Of a stretch of DNA of 14,169 nucleotides, positions 1 through 5,783 are shown piece after piece (position 1 is the first letter of the stretch; each line of letters begins with the position of its first letter). The notes below the pieces were generated by a model. It was not told the origin of the DNA, did no database searches, and saw only the letters and a list, made by a program, of their open reading frames with translations. Both the position numbers and the translations under genes were made by a program. Source of the stretch: RGIG3528 sp045598045 (lineage in GTDB: Bacteria; Bacillota; Clostridia; Lachnospirales; Lachnospiraceae); assembly GCA_045598045.1 (NCBI GenBank), contig JAZLLG010000049.1, forward strand, positions 1 through 14,169, given 5' to 3'.

Positions 1-116
1 AAATTCCAGTTCTGAAGAATTTTGCAAAACTAACTTCCAGAAAAATCGAGATATTTTATTTTACCTGAATTTACTATTGCAAGGCATATTCAAAATCAGA
101 ACTTAAACTTGCAAAC

Positions 117-133
117 TGGAATCTCGGATTCCA
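117..133. repeat. Small perfect dyad upstream of the repressor gene
   Basis: Seven-base arms TGGAATC and GATTCCA flank a 3-nt centre. The match extends to ten-base arms (114-136) with one mismatch. It lies in the 256-bp AT-rich stretch before the repressor gene, which contains no credible ORF. It could be a regulator site or the remnant of an upstream terminator, but no T tract follows it. Function is not known. Confidence 0.35.
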
Positions 134-195
134 ATTCAGCTATGGAAACTTGGATATACTACAAAAACAGGAGAGCATGATTTATTTTGATATTA

Positions 196-218
196 AAAAT
201 CAATTTTAAATTGATTTT
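196..218. promoter_or_regulatory. 23-bp palindrome, candidate operator of the XRE-S24 repressor
   Basis: Eleven-base arms AAAATCAATTT and AAATTGATTTT match perfectly around a single central T at 207. The palindrome ends 4 bp before the -35 box of the repressor promoter. Half of the motif, TCAATTTT, recurs at 231-238 inside the promoter spacer. This is the expected layout for an autoregulating helix-turn-helix dimer: one full site upstream and one half-site between -35 and -10. The palindrome is seen directly; which protein binds it is inference. Confidence 0.6.
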
Positions 219-222
219 GCAC

Positions 223-250
223 TTGACAATTCAATTTTACGTTGTATAAT
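223..250 (+). promoter_or_regulatory. Sigma-A promoter of the repressor gene
   Basis: A perfect -35 TTGACA (223-228) and a perfect -10 TATAAT (245-250) are separated by 16 bp. Transcription should begin 6-8 nt after the -10, which falls on or next to the ATG at 257. The mRNA would therefore be leaderless or nearly so. The TTG at 242 cannot be the start codon because it overlaps the -10 box. Confidence 0.85.
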
Positions 251-256
251 GAAGAC

Positions 257-1018
257 ATGAAAAACATCGGTGAGACAATAGCAAAATACAGAAAATCACA
301 GAAGCTTTCTCAGGGAGAGCTGGCAGAAAAGCTCAAAGTTTATGGCTTAAATCCTTCGGCAGCCTCTGTGAGCTCCTGGGAAAAGAATGTCAGTATTCCG
401 AACGCGGTTCAGATTTTCGGTATCTGTGAAGTTCTTGGCATCAAGGACATCTTCAGCGAGTTCATTTCCTCCGAAGGCGGTCTTCTTGGCGGACTGAACA
501 GTGAAGGCATCAAAAAAGTCATGGATTATGCTTCGCTTCTCAGACTTTCCGACGAGTACCGCACACACAAAGAGCCTGTTATTGTCGAAATTTCTTCCAA
601 AGAAAAGAGCAAAGAGGTCCGAAAGAAGAGACTTGTCTCACACGCAGAAGAGCTTGTGCGTCGCATACGTCTTTACGATCTTCCGGTTTCCGCCGGTACA
701 GGACAGTTCCTTGATGGCGAAGACTACGAAGAAATCGATGCTCCGTCAGACACACCTGCTTCCGCACAGTTCGGAGTGCGTATCGCCGGAAACAGTATGG
801 AGCCCCGCTATCTTAACGGGCAGGTTGTCTGGGTTAAGAAATGCGAACGCCTCATGGATGGAGAGATTGGCATCTTCCTTCTGAACGGTGACGCCTACAT
901 CAAGAAGCTTTACGTCACTGAAGACGGGGTTTCGCTTATCTCCCTGAATCCTTCCTACAAGCCGATAAAGGTTCTTGAAGGTGATACATTCATCACACTT
1001 GGTAAGGTTTTAAGCTGA
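257..1018 (+). CDS. XRE-family transcriptional repressor with S24 (LexA/CI-like) autoprotease domain
   Basis: 253 aa from the ATG at 257; an in-frame TTG at 242 is rejected because it lies in the -10 box. Residues 1-65 form an XRE/Cro-CI helix-turn-helix containing LSQGELAEKL and SVSSWEKN. The C-terminal half is an S24 peptidase fold. A likely self-cleavage bond is Ala146-Gly147 in PVSAGTGQF. The nucleophile is Ser180 in GNSMEP and the general base is Lys216 in AYIKKL. The Ser-Lys dyad is complete, so self-cleavage after DNA damage, as in LexA and phage CI, is plausible from family knowledge. No phage genes are nearby, so this may be a domesticated or stand-alone regulator. No ribosome binding site is present between the promoter and the ATG, in keeping with leaderless translation. 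Likely targets are its own promoter (palindrome 196-218) and perhaps the membrane protein gene downstream. Confidence 0.93.
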   Translation: MKNIGETIAKYRKSQKLSQGELAEKLKVYGLNPSAASVSSWEKNVSIPNAVQIFGICEVLGIKDIFSEFISSEGGLLGGLNSEGIKKVMDYASLLRLSDEYRTHKEPVIVEISSKEKSKEVRKKRLVSHAEELVRRIRLYDLPVSAGTGQFLDGEDYEEIDAPSDTPASAQFGVRIAGNSMEPRYLNGQVVWVKKCERLMDGEIGIFLLNGDAYIKKLYVTEDGVSLISLNPSYKPIKVLEGDTFITLGKVLS

Positions 1019-1037
1019 TAAAAAATAATACGAGATG

Positions 1038-1069
1038 GGGAAATTTTTCCCTTATTCAAATGATAATAT
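1038..1069 (+). promoter_or_regulatory. Possible weak promoter with GGGAAA dyad before the small membrane protein gene
   Basis: A -10-like TAATAT (1064-1069) is preceded by TG at 1061-1062, giving an extended -10. There is no good -35. A 14-bp dyad, GGGAAA-TT-TTTCCC (1038-1051), sits where the -35 would be and may be an activator or repressor site. It differs in sequence from the 196-218 palindrome. It does not look like a terminator because no T tract follows. The gene could also be read through from the repressor. Confidence 0.35.
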
Positions 1070-1120
1070 ACAGACATAAAGAACAACACACATCAAACAG
1101 ATACGTTACGGAGGTCGGTT

Positions 1121-1429
1121 ATGCAGGCACAGGCAGTTTCAAATTACTCATATGATTCAGCTTTTGAAGAGGGCTATAACGCAGCTCTTGAAGCAATGAG
1201 AAATGCTCGTAAATCAAGACAGTACATTACAGAATATAAAGCAGAAGTAGCTGAAAAGGAAAGACGTGAACGCACAGAGTATTTCGTCAAGCAGAAGCTT
1301 GCAGGCGCATTCCTCCTTTTAATATCAATCCTTGGGCTTGTTATGACTTCAGGTGAGTTTGGAATAGCAATTGCCACAATTCCTGCCGGCTTCTTCATCC
1401 TTCTCACAAAACATCGTATCTTCAGTTAA
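1121..1429 (+). CDS. Small membrane protein of unknown function
   Basis: 102 aa. A ribosome binding site GGAGG (1110-1114) lies 6 nt before the ATG. Residues about 13-57 are charged and helical, rich in Glu, Arg and Lys, and look like an amphipathic or coiled-coil segment. Two hydrophobic stretches follow, at about 60-76 and 81-97, separated by a short SGEF turn. The short C-terminal tail is basic (KHRIF). The predicted topology is a two-helix hairpin in the membrane with a cytosolic N-terminal helix. I do not recognise the family. It lies 102 bp behind the S24-type repressor on the same strand, so it may be a regulated partner, but no shared operator sequence was seen. Hairpins at 1449-1470 and 1507-1548 would end its transcript. 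Confidence 0.7.
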   Translation: MQAQAVSNYSYDSAFEEGYNAALEAMRNARKSRQYITEYKAEVAEKERRERTEYFVKQKLAGAFLLLISILGLVMTSGEFGIAIATIPAGFFILLTKHRIFS

Positions 1430-1448
1430 TCACATTGCATCCCCATTA

Positions 1449-1470
1449 ACCGAAGACCCCCTTCTTCGGT
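1449..1470 (+). terminator. Hairpin after the small membrane protein gene
   Basis: Eight-base arms ACCGAAGA and TCTTCGGT enclose a C-rich loop. No clear T tract follows (CCTTATAATC), so by itself this is a weak terminator. It may act with the stronger one at 1507-1548, or act as a 3'-end stabilising stem. Confidence 0.4.
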
Positions 1471-1506
1471 CCTTATAATCTCACATCCTTTCTGCTCGAA
1501 AGAGCA

Positions 1507-1556
1507 AATCCGGGTTCTGTAAAGCCTAAGCTTTGCAGAACCCGGATTAATTTTTA
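1507..1556. terminator. Strong bidirectional terminator between convergent genes
   Basis: A stem with 19-nt arms (1507-1525 and 1530-1548) is broken only by one G-U-type position and closes on a 4-nt CTAA loop. On the forward strand it is followed by AATTTTTATTT, a good U tract. On the reverse strand it begins 5 nt after the stop codon of the GH36 gene and is followed by TTTGCTCTTT. It probably serves both the forward membrane-protein transcript and the reverse GH36 transcript. Confidence 0.85.
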
Positions 1557-3182
1557 TTTACTGTGAGGATACTTTAAATAAATATCTTTCTTGTTTGTAA
1601 TAAGATGAATGTCGTAACTGCACTTATTGATTTCTACAAAAGTGGAACGTCTGTTTTCCTCAAGAGTATGATATCTTTCTGCTTTCTGTACGTCATAGGC
1701 GTTCAGGTTGTCAGACGTCAGCCACACGCTTGAATAAGCGGCATCAAGGCTTGCCAGATAATCCTGTTCGGACTTGTTGAGAGAAATGTTTGTGTCACGC
1801 AGGAAGAATACATCGGGATCGTTGCCGTGAGCGCGTCCGTCCAAACCATGTCTTGCTATTGTGTTTGCAATGGCATGTTTTGTTGAAACACGTTCCCGGT
1901 GTATGATTCTCATATACGGCTTATCGTCCCAATCGAGGCCGACATCACCACTTACACGACAGTAATCAACGAGTCCGAATGCAGGCATTACCGGTACACC
2001 ACATCCGAGAATAAGCTTGTCTTTACAAATTTCCCTTAAAAGCTTTAATGCCCGAAGCATCCTTGAAGAACGCGTTTCGTATATTCTGCGTAATGCTGAC
2101 ATGGATTTGTTGTCGGGCCCATTGAAGATTTCGCCTTCGCAAAAACTTCCATAAGGAGCAACAGCATAGAGAAAATCAAGTTTGACAAGATCGAAGTTCC
2201 ATTCGTCAAAAACTCTTTTGAAAACGTTTCGAATGTAATTTTCGACTTCCGGCTTATCTATGTCGAGAGCGTAGTAACCGCTCCAGTTGCAACCACCCTT
2301 CCAAGGCTTGCCGCCGTAGGATAACAGCCAGTCTTTATGCTTTTTGAAAAGATCCGAGCGCTCCTCACAAATAAACGGAGCGAGCCACAGCCCTGCTTTT
2401 AAACCGGCGTTATGAATTTTGTCTGAAACACTGCGAAGACCATTTGCAAATTTGTTCTTATCTTCACATTCCCAGTCACCTACAAAAGGCTCCCAACCAT
2501 CATCAATCTGGAATAAATCATCTTTATCGAATAATTTTTCAGCACCTTCCAGATCGTCAAGAATCTTTTCCTCACTTATATCCTGATAGTGATTGTACCA
2601 GCTGGAATAGCCTTTGATTTTCGGTGGATTATTGTGGATTCCCAAAGCATCAAACCACGCATCGAAAACTTCATCTTCCGTTCCCTCGGCGTAAAACAAA
2701 TCGAAAGCAGGATAGGAGGTATCTTCGTTGATGAGAAGTCCTTTACAGTCTCTTGTAATTGTCATTGACTCTGCTTTGCAATTATATACAAAACATGTGT
2801 ACCCGGGGACTTCGTCCAACGATGCCAGAAGGCGATAATGCTCACCGTCTCTGAAATAACAATAGGATATTCCGTGAAGAATGCCCCGTTTATTCGGATA
2901 CTGCATAAAATGGTAGTCGGCATACCTGTCAAGCGAGAATTTGTCGATAATAAATTGCGGAAGGCCGTTAAGTCCGCGTATATGACTGTTTTCAGTGTAT
3001 TCAGGGCAATATGTCCAAGTCTGATAACCGTTGAAGAACATTCTTTCCGATTTCGGAATGCGTAAGGATGCGACAACATTTTCAAGGACAACTCCCTTTG
3101 AAACGGGTGAGTAGAAGTGATTGACTCCCGGAAGCAATTCCCCTTCATAAGTTTGATTGTTAGTTTGCCAAGTTATGTTCAT
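1554..3182 (-). CDS. GH36-like alpha-galactosidase (cytosolic)
   Basis: 542 aa from the ATG at 3182; an upstream in-frame extension to 3263 is rejected because AGGGGG (3194-3189) sits 6 nt before this ATG. An N-terminal beta-sandwich region (about 1-190, with NGYQTWT) precedes a clan GH-D TIM barrel with GYSSWYNHY, QIDDGWE, KAGLWLAPF and YYALDIDKPEV. The predicted nucleophile is Asp336 in VKLDFLYA and the predicted acid/base is Asp413 in CRVSGD, both at the positions expected for this clan. There is no signal peptide or membrane segment, so it should act on imported alpha-galactosides such as raffinose-type sugars or melibiose; the substrate is inference. It is a single gene with its own promoter, divergent from the hairpin-rich region upstream. 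No transporter or sugar regulator lies beside it in this window. A related activity on another alpha-linked sugar cannot be excluded. Confidence 0.88.
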   Translation of the reverse strand: MNITWQTNNQTYEGELLPGVNHFYSPVSKGVVLENVVASLRIPKSERMFFNGYQTWTYCPEYTENSHIRGLNGLPQFIIDKFSLDRYADYHFMQYPNKRGILHGISYCYFRDGEHYRLLASLDEVPGYTCFVYNCKAESMTITRDCKGLLINEDTSYPAFDLFYAEGTEDEVFDAWFDALGIHNNPPKIKGYSSWYNHYQDISEEKILDDLEGAEKLFDKDDLFQIDDGWEPFVGDWECEDKNKFANGLRSVSDKIHNAGLKAGLWLAPFICEERSDLFKKHKDWLLSYGGKPWKGGCNWSGYYALDIDKPEVENYIRNVFKRVFDEWNFDLVKLDFLYAVAPYGSFCEGEIFNGPDNKSMSALRRIYETRSSRMLRALKLLREICKDKLILGCGVPVMPAFGLVDYCRVSGDVGLDWDDKPYMRIIHRERVSTKHAIANTIARHGLDGRAHGNDPDVFFLRDTNISLNKSEQDYLASLDAAYSSVWLTSDNLNAYDVQKAERYHTLEENRRSTFVEINKCSYDIHLITNKKDIYLKYPHSK

Positions 3183-3207
3183 AAGTGTCCCCCTATATAA
3201 TGTCCTT

Positions 3208-3236
3208 ATTGTATATCTTTTCACAAAACACAACAA
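3208..3236 (-). promoter_or_regulatory. Promoter of the GH36 gene
   Basis: On the reverse strand TTGTTG (3236-3231) and TACAAT (3213-3208) are separated by 17 bp. This places the start of transcription near 3201 and gives a leader of about 20 nt that contains the AGGGGG ribosome binding site. No cre-like or other clear sugar-regulator operator was recognised around it. Confidence 0.55.
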
Positions 3237-3426
3237 GCAAAATGTTTTGTTACACAATTGCATTTATAAAGACACAATGCTCTAACAATAAAGGTTTTCT
3301 AAACACCGCAATTATTAACAGTTTGTTCAATTTTTTACCATACCACGTTCATATTTTCGTACTACAATGAACTTGTAAGAACAAAAGAGTTCTTCCTAAA
3401 AAGCTAACAAGATTTTTTCATAAATA

Positions 3427-3461
3427 AAGCCCATCAGTTTCCCTCCCCCTCTGGTGGGCTT
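3427..3461. terminator. Hairpin with pyrimidine loop, possible reverse-strand terminator
   Basis: Arms 3427-3437 (AAGCCCATCAG) and 3451-3461 (CTGGTGGGCTT) pair with a single G-U-type position. On the reverse strand the stem is followed by TATTTATG, so it may stop reverse transcripts that enter from the array side. On the forward strand it is followed by CTCCTCTGCC, which is not a U tract. In the sRNA reading it is the middle stem-loop. Confidence 0.45.
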
Positions 3462-3477
3462 CTCCTCTGCCCATTTT

Positions 3478-3513
3478 TCGAGATTACTTGTTTTCAAGTG
3501 ACCTCGATTTTTT
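3478..3513 (+). terminator. Intrinsic terminator, forward strand, with no obvious upstream gene
   Basis: The arms are TCGAG plus TTACTTG (3478-3490) and CAAGTGA plus CTCGA (3495-3507), with one mismatch and a TTTT loop. ATTTTTT runs directly after the stem. The strength and direction imply a forward transcript ending here, although no forward CDS lies between 3183 and 3478. This is the main support for a small RNA just upstream. Confidence 0.75.
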
Positions 3514-3577
3514 ATTGCATGTCACGTCTTTTTCTAACGTAAGAGTTTTTAGGTAGAGAAGGCAGAAAAATCCCATC

Positions 3578-3704
3578 TGTACCTAACGCCAGCGATTTTT
3601 TAGGTATAGAAGTTGGGAAAATGCCATCTGTACCTAACGCCGGCGATTTTTTAGGTAAGACGCGGCGAAATCGTTCGTCTGTACCTAAACTTCGCCGCGG
3701 ATTA
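3578..3704. repeat. Internal 127-bp duplication, copy 1
   Basis: This segment runs from the end of unit 1 through units 2 and 3 to the start of unit 4. It matches 3772-3898 at a constant offset of 194 bp with four substitutions (positions 3591, 3623, 3681 and 3697). One substitution (A3591) breaks the CGCCGGCG linker palindrome, and another (G3623) breaks the inner stem of a type A unit. Both are intact in the second copy. It indicates recent growth of the array by segmental duplication. Confidence 0.85.
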
Positions 3705-3771
3705 GGCATAGAGGTTTAAATCCCGCTTGCTATACCTAAACTTTAGGTATAAATGACCGAAATTCAGAGTT

Positions 3772-3898
3772 TGTACCTAACGCCGGCGATTTTTTAGGTA
3801 TAGAAGTTGGGAAAATCCCATCTGTACCTAACGCCGGCGATTTTTTAGGTAAGACGCGGCGAAATCGTTCGTCTATACCTAAACTTCGCCACGGATTA
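3772..3898. repeat. Internal 127-bp duplication, copy 2
   Basis: The partner of 3578-3704 covers the end of unit 5, units 6 and 7, the following 13-bp linker and the first three bases of a decayed eighth arm. Similarity stops abruptly after 3898, four bases before the aspS -35 begins. Substitution A3891 in its last linker disturbs the CGCCGCG motif that in copy 1 can pair with the unit 3 interior. Confidence 0.85.
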
Positions 3899-3901
3899 TT
3901 C

Positions 3902-3930
3902 TTGAATTTTTATCTCTTCATGTGTATAAT
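3902..3930 (+). promoter_or_regulatory. Promoter of aspS
   Basis: TTGAAT (3902-3907) and a perfect TATAAT (3925-3930) are 17 bp apart. Transcription should begin near 3937, leaving a leader of about 29 nt with AAAGGA (3952-3957) as ribosome binding site. The leader is far too short for a T-box. The right end of the hairpin array touches the -35, so a protein bound to the array could affect this promoter. Confidence 0.85.
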
Positions 3931-3965
3931 ATCGTGTCAGAATATCCTATGAAAGGAATACAGAT

Positions 3966-5729
3966 ATGGTACAGTCCAGAACACACAATTGTAATGAACT
4001 CCGCCTTGCAAATGTTGGCGAGAGCGTGACTCTTGTAGGCTGGTTTGAGAACATCCGTAAGGTCAGTAAGAATCTTGGATTCGTTATTCTTCGTGACTTC
4101 TACGGCACGACTCAGATAGTAGTCGAAACAGAAGAGATGATGGATGTCATTGACTCCATCAACAAAGAAACAACAATTTCCGTTACAGGAACAGTCAGAG
4201 AACGTTCCTCAAAGAACAAGGAACTCGCTACAGGTGACATCGAGGTCGTTCCGGAGAAAATCGAAATCCTCGGCAAATGTATTTACAATTCACTTCCTTT
4301 TGAAATCAATAAGTCAAAGGAGGCCGATGAAAATACACGTCTTAAGTACAGATACCTTGACCTTCGTAATCCCGAAGTAAAAAAGAAAATCGTACTTAGA
4401 AGCAAAATTGTTGCAGAGCTTCGTGCAGCAATGATTGCACATGATTTCCTTGAAATCACAACACCCATTCTTACATGCTCATCTCCTGAAGGCGCAAGAG
4501 ATTATCTTGTTCCCGCAAGAAATCATCCCGGAAAGTTTTATGCACTTCCACAGGCACCTCAGCAGTTCAAGCAGATTTTGATGGCATCAGGTTTTGACAG
4601 ATATTTCCAGATTGCTCCCTGCTTCCGTGATGAGGATGCACGCGCAGACAGAAGCCCGGGTGAGTTCTATCAGCTCGACATGGAAATGGCATTTGCTTCC
4701 CAGGAAGACATTTTTGCCATCATTGAGGATGTACTTCCTCCTATCTTTGCTAAATACGGCGTATACAAGTCAGCATCAAAGGCTCCTTTTGTACGTATTC
4801 CTTATCTTGAGGCAATGGACAAATACGGTTCCGATAAGCCTGACCTTCGTATCGACCTTGTCCTTCAGGACGCAACAGGTGTTATGGAAGATTGCGGTTT
4901 TGAGCCTTTCAAGGGTAAGAAGATTAAAGCAATTGTCTGCGACAAGCTCAACGCTACACGTAAGCAGATTGATCAGATGATTGCCGATGTTGAAGTTTCA
5001 ACCGCTCAGAAGACATACTGGTTCAGAGTTGACGAAAACGGTGAGTTTGTAGGCGGTATTTCAAAGTTCCTCGTAGAGAGAAAACAGGCCGTAATCGAAG
5101 CACTTGGCCTTAAGAACGGTGATTTTGTCGGACTTGCCGCAGGTGACCTTCTTACGGCTCAGAAGACAGCAGGCGCATTCAGAAAGCTCCTCGGTGCAGC
5201 AGCTGAAGGCCATATGAAGAAAGACGTTTACGAGTTCTGCTGGATTGTTGACTTCCCGATGTATGAAATCGGTGAGGAATCCGGACAGCTTGAATTCTGT
5301 CACAATCCTTTCTCAATGCCTCAGGGCGGTGTTGAAGCACTGAAAACTCAGGAGCCTCTTTCAATCATGGCATACCAGTACGATCTTGTATGTAATGGTG
5401 TTGAGCTTTCCTCCGGTGCCATCAGAAACCACAATCCTGAAATTATGCTTGAAGCATTCAAGCTTGTAGGACTTGGTGAGGACGATGTTAAGTCCAAATT
5501 CCCCGCAATGTACAATGCATTCTGCTACGGCGCTCCGCCGCACGGTGGCATTGCTCCCGGCGTAGACCGTATGGTTATGCTTATATGCGGCGAAGAGTCC
5601 ATCAGAGAGATTATTCCTTTCCCGATGAACAAGACTGCACAGGACATCATGATGGGAGCTCCTGCGGAAGTTACACAGAAACAGCTTGATGAAGCACACA
5701 TCGCAATTAAATTACCTGAAAATAAGTAA
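3966..5729 (+). CDS. aspS: Aspartyl-tRNA synthetase
   Basis: 587 aa, the usual length of a bacterial-type AspRS. It charges tRNA-Asp with aspartate in the cytosol, using ATP. An N-terminal OB-fold anticodon-binding domain (about 1-105) precedes the class II catalytic core. Visible class II signatures are motif 2, FRDEDARADRSPGEF with Arg221, and motif 3, GIAPGVDRMVM with Arg535. An ATP/Asp-pocket segment, YALPQAPQQFKQ, also fits. The bacterial GAD insertion domain lies at about 290-410, between the two parts of the core. The ATG at 3966 is preceded by AAAGGA with 8-nt spacing. It has its own promoter, and a GH2 gene follows 54 bp downstream on the same strand. Whether it is discriminating (tRNA-Asp only) or also charges tRNA-Asn cannot be settled from this window. 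Confidence 0.97.
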   Translation: MVQSRTHNCNELRLANVGESVTLVGWFENIRKVSKNLGFVILRDFYGTTQIVVETEEMMDVIDSINKETTISVTGTVRERSSKNKELATGDIEVVPEKIEILGKCIYNSLPFEINKSKEADENTRLKYRYLDLRNPEVKKKIVLRSKIVAELRAAMIAHDFLEITTPILTCSSPEGARDYLVPARNHPGKFYALPQAPQQFKQILMASGFDRYFQIAPCFRDEDARADRSPGEFYQLDMEMAFASQEDIFAIIEDVLPPIFAKYGVYKSASKAPFVRIPYLEAMDKYGSDKPDLRIDLVLQDATGVMEDCGFEPFKGKKIKAIVCDKLNATRKQIDQMIADVEVSTAQKTYWFRVDENGEFVGGISKFLVERKQAVIEALGLKNGDFVGLAAGDLLTAQKTAGAFRKLLGAAAEGHMKKDVYEFCWIVDFPMYEIGEESGQLEFCHNPFSMPQGGVEALKTQEPLSIMAYQYDLVCNGVELSSGAIRNHNPEIMLEAFKLVGLGEDDVKSKFPAMYNAFCYGAPPHGGIAPGVDRMVMLICGEESIREIIPFPMNKTAQDIMMGAPAEVTQKQLDEAHIAIKLPENK

Positions 5730-5733
5730 GCAT

Positions 5734-5761
5734 AAAGGCGGCGGTTTTATACGCCGCCTTT
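5734..5761 (+). terminator. Hairpin between aspS and the GH2 gene
   Basis: Perfect ten-base arms AAAGGCGGCG (5734-5743) and CGCCGCCTTT (5752-5761) enclose an 8-nt loop. The only T run is the TTT inside the right arm; A residues follow. It is therefore a weak or partial terminator, or an mRNA-stabilising stem between two cistrons. No promoter was found between it and the GH2 start 22 nt later, which suggests some read-through from aspS. Confidence 0.6.
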
Positions 5762-5783
5762 AAAAAAATAAAACGGAGACGCC

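Larger units (their letters stand above)
3369..3513 (+). ncRNA. Candidate small RNA with a C-rich loop and intrinsic terminator
   Basis: Three stem-loops follow one another with no ORF. The first has arms AAGAAC (3377-3382) and GTTCTT (3389-3394), within a weaker CTTGT/ACAAG closure and followed by ATTTTTTC. The second has 11-nt arms (3427-3437 and 3451-3461, one G-U-type pair) around a 13-nt pyrimidine loop, TTTCCCTCCCCCT. The third is a strong forward-strand terminator (3478-3513). C-rich loops that pair with Shine-Dalgarno sequences are known in sRNAs of Bacillota such as RsaE/RoxS. The loop contains UCCCCCU, a perfect complement of the AGGGGGA at the GH36 ribosome binding site. A TACAAT at 3363-3368 could be the -10, but no good -35 is visible. 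It could instead be only a pair of terminators left from a lost gene. Confidence 0.35.
3531..3902. repeat. Array of seven 38-bp inverted-repeat units (TTAGGTA-N24-TACCTAA)
   Basis: Complete units lie at 3549-3586, 3600-3637, 3651-3688, 3702-3739, 3743-3780, 3794-3831 and 3845-3882. Every unit is exactly 38 bp, and the heptamers are invariant except TTAGGCA in unit 4. The 24-bp interiors fall into four types: A (units 1, 2, 6), B (3, 7), C (4) and D (5). Linkers are 13 bp, either CGCCGGCGATTTT or ACTTCGCCRCGGA, except 3 bp between units 4 and 5. Several interiors are themselves partly self-complementary; type A closes on TGGGA-AAA-TCCCA. Degenerate half-units bound the array: TTTCTAA (3531-3537) on the left and TTATTCT (3896-3902) on the right, the latter touching the aspS -35. 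The array lies upstream of the aspS promoter, so it is not in the aspS leader. No such heptamer was noticed elsewhere in the window. Candidate roles are a multi-site protein-binding array or a REP/MITE-like element; function is unknown. Confidence 0.9.

Noticed and set aside
177..209. Ten-codon leader ORF with GGAGAG before it
   Set aside because: The spacing from the purine tract is only 1-3 nt, no convincing promoter precedes it, and it runs into the palindrome. It is too short to support as a gene.
1038..1051. Intrinsic terminator after the repressor gene
   Set aside because: The 6-bp stem has only a 2-nt centre and no T tract after it. It is better read as a dyad protein site.
3183..3263. 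Extended N-terminus of the GH36 protein (27 more residues)
   Set aside because: The extension crosses the promoter and ribosome binding site of the gene. The ATG at 3182 has ideally spaced AGGGGG.
3512..3709. Reverse-strand 65-codon ORF with 17-residue repeats
   Set aside because: It is open only because the DNA period of 51 bp equals 17 codons. It has no ribosome binding site, and the 10-bp contraction between units 4 and 5 breaks the frame.
3580..3902. CRISPR array (27-bp palindromic repeats with 24-bp spacers)
   Set aside because: The spacers recur (types A and B are reused), some are self-complementary, the repeats come in at least two different sequences, one repeat is 17 bp, and no cas gene is present in the window.
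3931..3965. T-box riboswitch controlling aspS
   Set aside because: The leader is about 29 nt and contains no T-box consensus. The array upstream lies before the promoter and lacks T-box features.
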